From Torreya grandis (lineage: Eukaryota > Streptophyta > Pinopsida > Cupressales > Taxaceae): DNA of 64,000 nucleotides. Shown piece by piece: positions 12,011-24,499 of the stretch (position 1 is its first letter; each line of letters starts with the position of its first letter). The translations under genes were made by a program, and so were the position numbers. Where the stretch lies: the NCBI GenBank assembly GCA_037957365.1, contig JARHVA010003262.1, positions 1,299,501 to 1,363,500 on the forward strand. Reading direction: 5' to 3'. Under the pieces are notes generated by a model that saw only the letters and a list, made by a program, of their open reading frames with translations, did no database searches and was not told the origin of the DNA.

Positions 12011-12224
12011 GTGAGCAGGCATTATGAGACACAAAAATAGTAACATATTTTAAAATAATTCAAAATTTATTTAATCCAAATATTTTATGCCCCAAAGGGT
12101 GGTTTATAAGCCTTTATGCCCCCTTGTGGGAGTGAGCGACTAAATAATTTTGTTTGAAATTTCCCTCAAAATGAAGAAAATGACATGATCTAGTGGTAAT
12201 AGGGGTGGAGTTACTAAACTTCCC

Positions 12225-12720
12225 AAAGGTGGTTATAATTAATAATGGTGACAAAATCATTGATTTTCCCAAAGGTAGTTATAGTCAATAAAAATGGGTA
12301 CCACACTATTTTTCCTAAAGGCAATTATAAGTAGTGGCATAGATAGCTACCATAGTAGGGTGGTGGGATGAATACTAATTTTTCCAAATGTGGTTATAAT
12401 TAGTAATTAAATAGGAAACATTTATTTTTCAAAGACAATTATAATTAGGAAATAAATAGGAAACATTGATTTGCCCAAAGGGGGTTATAATCAGGAATTG
12501 AAAATAGGAAAAACTAATTTACCCAAAGGTATTTATAATTAGGAATGTAAGAATTTACCCTAGAAGAGTGTGTGGAGTGTTTTGAAAATAATTATTTTCC
12601 CAAAGGTGACTATAATCATTAATATATGATGCAAAAATAATGATTTTTGCATAGGCAATTATAATCATTAAACTAGTTGAAAATAGAATTATTTGTCCAA
12701 AGGTAGTTATAGTCATTTTT
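12225..12720. repeat. Array of a 19 bp motif at 40-76 bp spacing
   Basis: About ten variants of CCAAAGGTRGTTATAATYA occur near 12231, 12268, 12314, 12383, 12429, 12473, 12522, 12599, 12649 and 12699. Two more stand near 15049 and 15106. The DNA between the motif copies is less similar than the motif itself. The same motif recurs in the 5' leader at 33070-33350. Confidence 0.8.
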
Positions 12721-13363
12721 ATATATAAATAAAGTGGATAAAACTAATATTTGCCTAAAAAATTCAAGAATATATCATTGATCGATCAAAGAAAAATTGA
12801 GGTAATGAGGCAAATTAGCAAGGGTAGCTTATACAAAAAAATACATAAAATGGAGTTAAAATGAGCTATCAAAAGATAACAACACATTCCTAGACTAAAT
12901 GTGAGTTTGAAGATGCATGTTTAAAGAAACATAGGATATAGGTTGAAAAATTATGTTGTGAAATGAGTCTCAGGGAAGGCCCAAAAACATGGTTTAGTTA
13001 TAATACACCCAAAAAAATAAGGCACATAGGATTAAATGTCTTGTAAAATGGATCATAGATGTAAAAAATATAGTTTTTAGAGCACATCAAATGAACTATA
13101 GGCCTTAGGGATAAAATTTCAAAATTTTGGCAATATATTCATGCCTGAGATGAAAAAAAAATCATTTTCACACTAACCCTTTGAGAAATTTTTTTTTTTT
13201 CACGCATTATTGAGAGAAAATGGCCCATGGAAGATCTTGACAAAACATATTAGAGTGAGTGAGGGAGCAAATGCAACCACCACACAATGGGGTACTCATA
13301 ATTAAACCCAAACTTGTGATTAATATCATTAATTACCATTTATTTCATGTTTTAGGTCAAATA

Positions 13364-13529
13364 TTGGTGAAGTTGCCATTTTCTTGGTAGGGAAAATGAC
13401 AACTTCACCAATGAAAATGGAAAATTTACTTGGAGTCACCATTCTAGAAATGGTGGTAATGCGTAAAAAGGGTAAACATCACTAAAATGGTGATTTCACC
13501 CATTTTAAGGTGAATTTTCCATTTTCATT
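13364..13529. repeat. Two overlapping inverted repeats
   Basis: A 20 bp arm at 13364-13383 (TTGGTGAAGTTGCCATTTTC) pairs with 13392-13411 with one mismatch across an 8-base loop. A 17 bp arm at 13410-13426 (AATGAAAATGGAAAATT) pairs perfectly with 13513-13529. Both lie in the gypsy 3' UTR. Confidence 0.85.
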
Positions 13530-13689
13530 TTCATGAAAAAGATACTTTTTCCTAAAAATGTGTAAAATTTCCTAAATGATGCTTTTTACATCTAGAAAAT
13601 AGTGGTTTCACCTTGGGAGCCAAAAATAATTGTTTTGAGGACCCAAAAGGGGTCTAACCTTTGGAACAGGGTCAATTAGGATTAGTAAT

Positions 13690-14925
13690 CTAGGCTTAAG
13701 ATCAAGTAGTTATATGTATTTAGGTTGATGTTAACTTTTTGGGCTATATGAGTGGGGATACCCCATGTATCCAAGTGTTACCTATATAGTCTGTGCAGAC
13801 CTTAGGTTGATGTAGTTCTCCCAGAAATGGGAGAAAAGAGGCCAAGGTGGATTAGAAATAAATTGAATAGATAAGATGGCCCATCTCTAAAATTTTTGAT
13901 GGATTTATATATTTCATGTAAATTCTAAGAAAATTTTCATGATTTTTAGGATTTTCCTAGGTCTTTGCAAATGTTTAGAGGCTTTTTAAACTGTTTCAAT
14001 TTTTTTTAGAATTTTTGAGGCATCTCAACTCCATCAAGAATTAAGAGATATAAAAAGGTCAAACTCATAAAATAGTAAAAGTGTGGCTTATGTTTCTCAC
14101 AAAATGGTGATACCATAGATAAGGGGTGACTAAGTTGACATAAATGTGAATCAAGCATTGGTTACATAGTCCTATGGGACCTCAAGTCACTATAGTTCCA
14201 CCATCAATGGTGAAGGTGGTAAATTACTTACAATGTTTTTAGTGTTTTTGGTATCTCAACTCAATAGAGAGTTATGAGATATAAATTGGTACAACTCTCA
14301 AAATGGTGAGAGTGTTGCTTAGGTTTCTCACAAAATAATTAGAGCATGGAAATGGGATGCATGAGTTGACTTTAATGTGAATCAATCACTACCTACATAG
14401 TCTTGCAGGACCTCAAGTCATTGTAGTTCTACCTTTAGCATTGAAAGTGGTAAATTAATTCCAATGTTTTTAGTTTTTTTTTCTATCTCAACTCAATAGA
14501 TAATTACAAGATACAACACAATCTAAACTCACAAAATGGTGAGAGCATTTTTTAAGTTGCTTAGAAAAAATCAAGAGTGTTGCTTAAGTTTCTCAAAAAA
14601 TGCAGAGTGTTGGCAAAGGGGTGATTGATCTGACCTCAATGTGAATTTAGTGTTACCTACATAGTATCGTAAGACCTAAAGTCACTATAGTTCTACCTTA
14701 AATGGTGAAGGTGGTAAATGGCTTCCAATTTTTTTAGTGTTTTTGATATCTCAACTCAATAGAGATTGATGAGATATAGAGTAGTCTAACTCACAAAATG
14801 GTGAGAGTATGGATTAGGTTGCTCACTAAATGAAGAGAGCATGGTAAAGGGTTGACTGAGCTAACCTCAACATGAATCAATTATTGCCTAATTAGTCTCA
14901 TGGGACCTTAAGTAATTGTATATAT
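13690..14925. repeat. Tandem repeat of about 230 bp units in the gypsy 3' UTR
   Basis: The block ATCTCAACTCAATAGA or a close variant recurs at 14023, 14253, 14485 and 14748, giving periods of 230, 232 and 263 bases. Each unit continues with a GAGATATAAA-like block, AAATGGTGAGAGTGTTGCTTA, TGAATCAA, ACATAGTC..GGGACCTCAAGTCA and GGTGAAGGTGGTAAAT. A partial diverged unit precedes it from about 13690, and the last unit is cut short near 14925. The third unit has a small internal duplication near 14540-14600. Confidence 0.9.
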
Positions 14926-15435
14926 GACTTCACAAAAGGCATATGACCAAGTACTATCAAGTTCAAGTAAATTAAAATGGTAAGGTATGAAAACAATAAT
15001 GGAAAGGTGATATGTCAATACATGGTAAAGGTTTTGCTTTTCAATCTTCCCATAGGTGGTTATAACTAGGAAACAATAACAAATGGTCAGTGGTATTAAT
15101 TTTCCTATAGGCTGTTATAATTAGTAACATGAGGTGGGAACATAAAAATAAATGAAAGATGTAATTGTCAAGACCACTATCATACTACTTTCATATACTA
15201 TTATTCAAATATTTTATTTTGAAACAATTACTAAAAATAAACCTATCATCATCCAATGAACATGAATGAAGTAATAATTAATCAAACCAAGGCCAAACAT
15301 GATAGGATGGGTTAGGTAAAAATAACTAGCAAGTGAAGGGTTAAGGGCATAATAGAATGGTAAGGGGTATAATAAAGAGCATAGGTATAATGTGGCATGA
15401 CTTAGATGATCCTTGTAGAGAATAATCTAAGCACC

Positions 15436-16650
15436 TCAAGCATAGAAATTTTTGAGGTGCATTATGTTCATTGGTTCATCAAGTTCATCTCCTTTGGCAT
15501 AGTGAACATGTATACTCCAATATCATAGTTGACAACAACTACATAGGGACCTAACTAGTTTGGTATGAGCTTTCCTTTTGTCTTGGTTTCAAAATTTACA
15601 TTTTTATGATTATCCTTTAACATCAAGTCACCAAGATCAAATTATTTATGCTTAACATGCCTATTATATTGGCCCTTTAGTTGGTTGTGATATGCCTAAA
15701 TATTATTCAAAGAGGCCAAGAATTTTCCATTAAGGATTTCTAGTTCTTGCAAGTGATCTTTATAGTATTTGTTATTTATGATGTGTTACAATGAAGTTTA
15801 GAGAAAAGGAAACTCAACCTGATGGGAAGAATGGCTTTAGTTCCATAAAAATTTGAATAAGGTGTATATCTTGTTGGAGTATGGAATGTGTTATGGTATG
15901 CCCAAAGGGCATTAAATATTTTTAAGTGACAATTATGATTAATTTCATTGATAATATTCTTTATAACGTTAATAAGATATTTATTAGAAATTTAAGCTTA
16001 GTTGTTGCCTTATGGATTATATGTAGTAGAGAAATGTTGTCTGATGTGGTATTGAGAACATAGTGTTTTCACATCTTTGTTCTTGAATTATTCTCCATTA
16101 TCAAATATAATGTTAGAAGGGATGCCATAATGACATATGATATGGCTAAATTTGAACTTGGATATTTGCTTACTAGTGATGTAAGTGAGGGGAATGGTTT
16201 CCACCTACTTAGTGAAGTATTTGGTAGTAGTTAGGACATGTTTATGGCCATCTAAAGATGATGGATTGATCTTATCAATGAGGTTGAGTCCCCACATTGA
16301 GAATGACCATGGTGTTGTCAAAGGTTTGAGTGTCTTAGCTGGAGCATGAATTAGATTGGCATGTTTTTGACACTTAAAATACCTCTTCACATATTTAATT
16401 TCATCTACTTCTATTGTTGTCCAGTAATAACTAGTACATATTAACATTTTGGCTAAGATTGACCCACTGGTGTGGGCTCCATAGACTCCTTTATATACTT
16501 CCCTCAATTCTAGTCCACATTCTACTAAAGTCAAAGAATAGACTGGAGTTCCATCATAGATTTTATGATAAAAGATTGATCCAAATAGGTTATGTCAATA
16601 GCCTTTATGGGTTAAAGTTTTTTGTTTTTTATGTGATAAATTGGGGGTCA
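15436..16650 (-). pseudogene. Gypsy integrase, broken
   Basis: On the minus strand the zinc-binding N-terminal part (KGVYGAHTSGSILAKML, then YVKRYFKCQKHA) is open from 16534 to 16205, with one zinc-binding Cys replaced by Tyr. PWSFSMWGLNLID follows; the first catalytic Asp, expected after MWG, is Asn. The second Asp is kept in IIFDNGE. The third acidic residue, expected in the block ending SNKYLINVIK near 15985, is a stop. A C-terminal block resembling GDLMLKDNHKN comes next, and the frame ends after MHLKNFYA at a TGA at 15436-15438. The product would insert element DNA into chromosomes. Confidence 0.9.
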
Positions 16651-17230
16651 TTTTTTGGTCTTGAAGATAGGCATATATGTCTAAGTACTAGGTAGATGTG
16701 GGACCAAAAATGTCACAAACCATCTGTCTCAATGGCTAATTGTTCATATGCTGACACTAAGATATGTTCAACAAGAAATTTATAATATTTTTCTCTATCT
16801 ATGATCTATATCATGGATCCAATAATGGACATGACATCAAATTTAATATTATTGGCCTGAGGTATTCTTTCAAATTAGATATTGAAAATATACTTCTTAA
16901 GAGTATCAACCATATATTTATAGGGTATCAAATTATTGTTATTAGTTTGGTAATAGGTCATGACATGATTGATTATTAACTGAGAGTCACCATACACTAG
17001 TAAATGTTGAATGTTCCATTTTACTACTTGATGAAGCCCTAAAATGAGTGATTTGTACCCTATCATGTTACTGGTACAAATAAATCCAATGCATAAGGAC
17101 TTAGGAATAACATTCCCTTATGGCATAACAAAAAATATTCTATCCCCTGATATATGAGTCATGAATGATATATCAAAGTAAATCTTCCACTATTTGGCCT
17201 TAGGAGGTGTATATACTTATTCAATGGTCA
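16651..17230 (-). pseudogene. Second RNase H-like domain of the gypsy pol
   Basis: On the minus strand, WKIYFDIS at about 17180-17200 keeps the first catalytic Asp. The open stretch 17066-16875 reads MIGYKSLILGLHQVVKW, then LVYGDSQLIINHV with the GDS aspartate, then NLIPYKYMVDTLKKY. This spacing is the extra RNase H located between RNase H and integrase in Tat-group elements. The expected Glu in the block YKSLILGL is lost. It supports placement in Tat. Confidence 0.75.
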
Positions 17231-18530
17231 TGATGGCCTCATCTAGAAATTCAAATGTAAGAGGTTGAGTATCTTGAAGATGAGATTTTACAAGATTATC
17301 TATGAGTACTTGACCTTTAATGGCATTCTTATTGTCATATTTAATTTCAAACTTGCTCAATAGCATGATCCATTTTTCCATGCATCCCTATAGATCTTAT
17401 TTAGAAAGTATATACTTGAGTGGATCTACTTTGGTAATAATAATGGTCTTGTTGTTCAGCATATAATGATACAACCTTTGGGTTGTGAATATCATTGCTA
17501 AATAAGAATTTTCAATGGGCATATAGTTATGTTCATACATGGCCAATGTTTAGCTCATATAATAGACATCATGCTCTTTTCCTTATTCATCATTTTGTGT
17601 TAGAAGTTCCCCCATGGAATTCTTAGTTTCTAATAGGTAAAGAAGTAATGGCTTATTTGGTGTTGGTGGAAAAAAATAGGTGGGTTGGAAATATATTCTT
17701 TAATATAATTGAATGATTTTTTACATTCTTTATTCTATGAGAATGTGACACATTTATAGAACAAATTAATAAATGGATGACATTTTTCAACTATTTATGA
17801 TATGAAGTGTCTAATAGATGGAATTTTACCTTGAAAACTATGGAGCTACTTTAAGGTAGACCATGGAGACAATTATGTACTTACACAAAATTTGGTTGGG
17901 TCAAATTCAATGCCCCTATGACAGATACTAAAGTCTAATAGTTTTCCATAAGTAATCCCAAATACAAATTTTTATATTAACCCTAAGATTATGCTCACAA
18001 AGTATCTCAAAGGTTCTTCATAATATTGTTAAATGATCATCATGAGTCTTTGATTTACCCAAAATATCATCAATATCATCTTAAATAATGACATGCATCA
18101 TGTCATGGAAAATCACTATCATGGCTCTTTGGTAGGTGGTTCCATAATTATTTAGTATAGATATAATCACTTTATAAAAAATGTTCCACATTAAGTGGTG
18201 AACACAGTCTTGTGTTGGTATTTAGGTGATATTATGATTTAATTATAACCTAAAAATCCATATATTAAATAAAACATTTCACAATCGACCATTGAGTTTG
18301 TGATTATGTCAATATTAATTAAAGGAAAGTCATATTTCAAGTAGGATTTATTGATATCTCTAAAATTAGTATAGATTTTGATACCTTCTAGTTTTTTACT
18401 CATTGACATAATGTTTAAAATCCACTCTAAATAGTCAAATGGTCTAATGCATTTCACATATAAGAGTTTATAAAATTCTTTCTTGACTAGCACAAAAATA
18501 TGAGGATACATCTTGTGAAAATTCTAATTA
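17231..18530 (-). pseudogene. Gypsy reverse transcriptase and first RNase H, broken
   Basis: The open minus-strand stretch 18511-18239 contains FVLVKKEFYKLL, IRPFDYLEWILNI, IYTNFRDINKSYLKYDFPL and MFYLIYGFLGYN, which are fingers and palm blocks of Ty3/gypsy reverse transcriptase. The YVDD site near 18075 now reads DIDD, preceded by a stop. RNase H blocks follow: KPLLLYLLETKNSMGELL near 17600 and HDVYYMS near 17565. At least four stops and probable frameshifts inactivate it. Confidence 0.9.
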
Positions 18531-20384
18531 ACAAATTTGGAATTAGGATGTTCAAAAAGATGGTGTACAATGAAGGTAGGGTATAAACTTGGTATGTTTG
18601 AATAATCCCATGTAAATATATCCATAAATTCTCTCAAAAGGGATATAAATATTTGACATTAATCCTTAGTGAGGGATGCACCTAGTTTAATCCACTTTGG
18701 GTCCTTTATAGTCCCAATGTTCACCTCTAAAGTGTCATCCACTAGAAGTGTAGAACCATCATCTAGAATATTCAATAGGAGTTGAACTAATTGGCAATGA
18801 AAAAGTCCTAGATGGACTAGATTATATAATTCTCCTAAGTAGGACAAATCATAATCTTTGAATGTTGGTATTGGATATGAAACAAATACCTCAAGGCACT
18901 TTTGAATAATTTATGAAAAATATTACCACTCTTCAGTACTAACATATGATCCATAAATAGGTTATGGGATATAAGTCTCCTATGCTTCATATGATGAGGG
19001 GTGAACATCCCCATTTAATGGCACTAGAAACCGATTTTCACCAAGAGACTTACCTTTCTCTTTACTTTTTATTTGGTTAGAAAGTGCCTTAAATATGTTT
19101 TCGCTTTTAGACCTCAATGCTTGATTATTATTTTTTGTCTAGGTAAGTTCACTTGCTCGTTGAGGTATGCAATATGATCCAATATAATAACAAAGCCCTA
19201 CTTGTGGTTTATAAGAGGAATGTGAATCCTCAATCCTAGAAAGTTATATATGGCCTCATCATTTTCAAACTTATCTAATGGAATTATTGACTCATGTTTG
19301 TCCCAGTCTATCAATTGTTGATGGTAAATGGTTAAATTCAAAGGTTGATAAATAGTGTTAATAGTTTAAATGGCATGGGGGTTAAATAAAATTGTAGCAG
19401 TAAGGTCATTATGGATGCTATAATTAGACCTCACAATATTTTCAACATTATCATAGCTATTCATTGCTGTTATAACATAAATAAGGTATGCAGGGTCACC
19501 CCTAGGTAATTTAAATCTAATACCATGGGTTCCCTTATATTTGGTCATTGAGACTAGTTCAATTGTGACTTGTTTATGTAGTTACAGGCCTCTACCTTAA
19601 TAAGTTAAGTGCTCCATAATCTAGTGAGGAATAAGATACTTTTAATTTTCATAACAGTCAGCTAACTCATTATTCTAGAGCCATGAATCATCTTTTACTA
19701 AGGGGTTATATTATAGGCTAGAGGCTAGCTTGAAAATAATGGGCTTGTTCAACTGAGATTTTCCTTTGGTTCCCTACTATATAAGAGTATTTTTAGCATT
19801 AGGTATCCCTTAACTTTTATATATTTTCACAATTTAGTAATATGAAATTAATTATGGGTACTATATTCTCTAAGCCCATTTGTCAATTATATAAAAGTGG
19901 TTAGAAATGTCTAGTGGAGGCATGGATGAGGTAGAGGCTAAGCTATTTGAGTCAATGTAATTAGATTTTGGGCTTGATTTAATGGATTTTCCCTTTTTCA
20001 CTCTTTATTTGTATGATTTGGGCATAAGATTCATGCCAAATTGGTGGTTATATCTTTTATATTAGGCCTCAAGGAATTTACAATACTAATATGGCTGAAG
20101 ATTAGCTGGTATAGTCACTTCCATTCCTGAATGTGGGAAATTTATACATTGATGCAATGTGGAAGGTATAGCCCTTATTTCATAGATCCACATTTGGCCC
20201 AATAACATATTTTAAGATAGTTATAGGTATAAAAAATGGCACAAAGTATCATGGGTAAATGGCCTAGTGACCATTAGATAGCTAATAATGCCTTGAGATT
20301 CCAATTCTTCATTATCATATGCCTTGATAATGATGGTATTTGGTTGAAATTCAGTTGTTGTATATCAAAAATGTATAACTAACT
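18531..20384 (-). pseudogene. Gypsy pol linker between protease and reverse transcriptase
   Basis: The minus-strand translation is broken by many stops. Near 18659-18740 it reads LEVNIGTIKDPKWIKLGASL, the block that usually precedes the RT domain in Tat elements. Further right it runs through degenerate sequence joining the protease. A 60-codon open piece at 19548-19366 shows no known motif. Confidence 0.7.
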
Positions 20385-20590
20385 TTAGAGACACAAACCA
20401 TTGTCTATAAGGACATGTTTAACTCTATGGTTCATTAAACTAACCTCAATGTACAATGGGTTATTATGTAGAGGGCCCAAAGATGACATATCACTTTGGT
20501 CAAATGTAAGATGTTGGATAGGGGCCAAGTGTCCTACCATGGCTTGTAATTTGTTTGGAGTGATGTCATATAGCATGAGGAATTAGTTTA
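20385..20590 (-). pseudogene. Gypsy aspartic protease, truncated at the active-site loop
   Basis: The minus-strand open piece reads LGPLHNNPLYIEVSLMNH, then VKHVLIDNGLCL and a stop. HNNPLYI with VLIDNG is the typical approach to the active-site Asp of Tat-group proteases. The Asp-Asn-Gly codons are at 20397-20405. The residues expected next (Ser/Ala-Ser/Leu) are changed, and a TAA follows directly. Confidence 0.82.
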
Positions 20591-20938
20591 AATACTCATT
20601 TAGGATGTCTTTGTGGATAGTATATGTACACAATAAATCCATGATGGATATGTGTGCAGGTATCTTCTTTAGTTATTCCATAATATCATAGGTCTTCCCC
20701 TTAGTTTTATCAATTGATTTATTTATGATAGGAATGGAAGGATGATTAGGATCATTTATATTATTTTGTTTTGATCCTTTGATAGTGTGCCTATCTTGTT
20801 GAGTTACGAGTGTGAAATCTTGATCTAGAATATGGCTTTGGTATTTGGATGGATAGGTAATGTAGCTTGGAATGATAATTCTTAGACAATATGGAGCCTA
20901 ATTGTCAACATGACCCATAGAATAATCATAGAAATAAT
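20591..20938 (-). pseudogene. Gypsy gag, 3' portion left of the nested element
   Basis: On the minus strand the frame includes KGKTYDIME, a stop, LKKIPAHISIMDLLCTYTIH and KDILNEYLN. This is the helical block that stands between gag and protease in Tat-type polyproteins. Its right edge is the insertion site of the gag-only element at 20939. The rest of gag resumes at about 30540. Confidence 0.7.
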
Positions 20939-23900
20939 TTTTAGAAGTGTTTTCATTTATTTCAATTTTAATGTTGATATCATTAATGTCAAGGTCAAGG
21001 TTGATGTCATTGATGTCAAGGTGTATCTAGTGAAGTGGTATATGACAAGGAAGCCATATGGTAAGAGAGAAATTAAAGGAAACCTATTTTATATATATAT
21101 ATTGAGAGATAATTTGAATTAAAAATGATGATTATTATCTAGTTTATGTGAAGGTTCATTATAAGGTAAGTATGTTTATGTACCATTCCTTAAGTACAAG
21201 GTTCTTGAGAAACCTAGTCACAATCATAGGCATATCATGAGCATGTACATGATGAACATGGAGAGGTATTTACATAGGTATGATACTATATAAATATCAT
21301 GAAATAAATGTGATAAATGTGTAGAATCATCAAGGAGTGTTTCAAGACCAATTGTTGAGCCTTAAGTACTTCAGAAGCCTAGTCATGACACTAATCATAA
21401 CATGAAGAGATGATGTGAAAAGATATGAGCTTGGTGCCTTGGTGAGATGGATGAAGAGAGTCATAAGATGATGTATAATTATGTGTTATAACGCATATTA
21501 ATCATTGTATAACTTATGTGTGTTTTAATTTGAACCTATAGGAGTAGGATCTATAGACCTATCATGCAACTAGACTAATTCTAGACTCTACATGACCTAG
21601 TGAGGGGTCATGAGGTGTTTTTAAGGCCTATTAAGGATGAAAAAAAGTGTTATATAATGTGATATTTTTATTTATCATGTTATTGATTTGATAATAAATT
21701 GGATAGTGTTATAAGGTTAGTTTCAAGGCCTAATGTGACTTGTAGGTCAAAGGCCTAGGTAGCAAAGAGTGAGATGGTGATCATATGGAGTATTAGGATA
21801 AATTTACAAATAAATTATGCAAAAGTGATCATTAAAAAATTTGTGTCATTTTTTTAAAGTATGTTTACCAAGTCTAAGGTCAAATATTGTAATAAAAATC
21901 AAGAAAAAGTGTTTTGAGGTCTCTTGCATGCACAAAATGAAGGATTCTCAACTTGAGAAGGACTTTCAAGTACTCATTGGCACATTTAACCTCTTCATGG
22001 GAACATAATATATTTATTGTATATGGGGAAGAGTAAAATTTCAAATTTAAAAGCATTGTTTTCTATATTGAGTGGCTAATATTTATGAACAATCATTAAC
22101 ACCATAAATAGTGTTAACCCTCTATAAAACCTTAACAATGACCTAATGAGAAAAATATTGATCAAAATAGCCTAGAATGGTTTGGAATGGGTATTTAAGT
22201 TATTTAAGGTTGTATTAAACTGTCATAGGAACATATAAGTGTAATTTTTTTTTCAAGTGAGTGAGCGGACCATACAAGAAGAGCCTTGTTTCTCAAAAAT
22301 TTGTTGTAGTAGGCAAAGTTGACAAAGTCAAAGTTGATAAATCAATGGAGATTAAATATTAATACTTTTATATTATCTCCATGGTGTTTTTTTATTATTT
22401 TATATTCTTTATGGGTTATAAACTAGTCATACAAGTTGACCATTTGCTAAAAGGCCTAATGGTGAAGACAATGAGAAAACTAGGTAGAAGTGAGAAGTTG
22501 ATTAGGGAAGTGTTATAGTAGAATATGGATGAATAAAAGTGCATGGATTATTTTTTAAAAACAATTAGTACATTTTAATTTTGGATAAATATTTTTATGG
22601 TTAGTGGATATGATGAAATTGTTGCTCATAAGTTGACTTATCTTGTGTAGATGAGACACTGAAGGTGTAAGGTTGTGAGTTTGGTATACAAGACCAATAT
22701 TGACACTTGACCATTGTTTATTTATATATAAGAGTTACCTAATGATCTCACAAGATCATTCAAATGAATCAAAATTCCCTAAAAATGTCTACACAATTGT
22801 TGAAAGTCATTATCACCATGATTGTGTTTGAAGGTAAACTAGTAGATTTGAGTGAGCAAGTGGCAGTAATGAGTTAGAGGATCTTTGCCTTGAGATAAGT
22901 AATATAATTCATATTATTTTTTATGAAATTAATTTTACTTTTAATTATTTTAATAATCTTGGAAATTAGTGAAATTTATTGAAATGGTAAATCCAAAATG
23001 TGTTGACTAGTTCAGGTTTGAATGTGTATACTAAAGACAAAAGATTGGTTTACAAGACCATTATTTGGCATTTAACATTGTAATATTTGTACTAAAGAGA
23101 GATATATAAATGTAAAATATTATATTTAATGTGTCATTAATCATATTAATTATTCTTTAAAGGATTGAATTTTAATTCTTCATGACTATATTTTGTGACC
23201 AATTGGTAGTTCTGAGTGGGAAACTTGTAGAGAAAGGTTTGAGTCTTTTTACCATAATTTATGAAGTATAATTAACATGGTGATGACCTTAAGGTAATTT
23301 ATCTTATATTTATATTTTTTTTTCCATGTTTATTAGGAAAATTTGTGTTTACGATTTCATTATTTGAGATAGACTTTTTGGGTATGCATAAACCTAATAT
23401 GAACAGTACTATTGATGTGCTCCAAGTAGTGGTTTGAGATAAAAAGTAATATGGAGCCTAGTTGATATTAAAATTTGTCTATTTGGATGGAATATAATGT
23501 TTTTATACCATGTAAATTTTTAAAATTTTCTCCAAGGAGATAAAAGGGCAACATGTGCTAAGTAGGCCTAATGGAATTAGGTCTCCATGAGAGCTAAAGG
23601 AGAGATAAGGCCTATTTGAGAAAGGTCATATCTAAAGGGAATACAATCATGTTTTATACATGTATATTAGATTTCATAAGATCAATTTAATGTCTTATTT
23701 AATAAGGTTAAGAGTGTTTGTCTGACTAAGAAGGATATGGACAAGAAACTTATATAAATACTAGGCATTTTTAGACCTATTGGTGTGTGTAGTTTATGAG
23801 AGAATAAGAAGGGATATTAAAAATTATAAGGATGTATTATAAACCATAAAAAAATTAAAATATCAGTGATTATTATTTTATATAGTTTTTTTGTGTGAAT

Positions 23901-24437
23901 AGCAAGGTCATTTGACCTAATCAAGTCAAGAAGAAGGCTAGTTGAATGAAGAAGGATAGAAACTAGTTTTGAGAGCGATATAAGTTGTGAAGAGAAAAAT
24001 AAGGAGATCATCATATATTGTATGTGAAAATAAAATTTATAAATTTTATAAAGTTTTTTATGTGACTAATTTGGTGTTGAGTCATCTAGGGGGTTGTGCC
24101 TCCTTGAAAGTAGGTTCTTGCTAAAGCCTAACTAAGTTGGTGCTTAGCTAGTTGGTGTTGGTGCTCCATGTAAAGTTGGTGCTTCAATAAATTTAGTGTT
24201 TGTATTATAGGATTGTATTAAATTTTCATCATCATTGGGTTTTATTCCCCTTAAGGGTTTCCTATATACATATTATATTCATATGTTTCATTCTTTTGTG
24301 GATTGATGCTTATGTTTGCTAAAATGTGCATGCTTGACTAAATGATTTATTATTGATTAAGTAAGATTTTATGAAAATGTTTTTAATACTAATTCCTCCC
24401 CCCCCCACCCCCACCCCTCTCAGTAATTTTTATTACA
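20939..24437 (+). repeat. 5' LTR of gag-only element 1 (about 3.5 kb)
   Basis: It is colinear with 27053-30538. Shared landmarks are TGATATCATTAATGTCAAGG at the start, the AAAAGCCTAG-type block near 21750, GGATTCTCAACYTGAGAAGG near 21950, and AGTTGGTGCTTAGCTAGTTG near 24135. It ends at TTACA before the primer-binding site. It contains a C-rich run near 24397-24418. No long TA tract is present, unlike member 2. Confidence 0.85.
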
Positions 24438-24442
24438 AAATT

Positions 24443-24454
24443 TGTTATTAGAGC
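24443..24454 (+). other. Primer-binding site, decayed tRNA-Met type
   Basis: TGTTATTAGAGC matches the standard TGGTATCAGAGC at 10 of 12 positions; one change is C to T. It lies five bases after the LTR end. Confidence 0.75.
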
Positions 24455-24499
24455 CTAATCCTTTGAATCAAGTCTAAAATCCTAAAGGAAATCATAGAA

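Larger units (their letters stand above)
12011..15435 (-). other. Long 3' untranslated region of the gypsy element
   Basis: There is no coding signal between the integrase stop (15436) and the polypurine tract. It holds three kinds of internal repeat, listed separately: a short dispersed motif array, two inverted repeats and a roughly 230 bp tandem repeat. Long, repeat-bearing 3' UTRs are known in Tat-group elements. Confidence 0.75.

Noticed and set aside
16459..17000. Plus-strand open frames opposite the gypsy integrase and RNase H
   Set aside because: They are shadows of the minus-strand pol, which has clear motifs.
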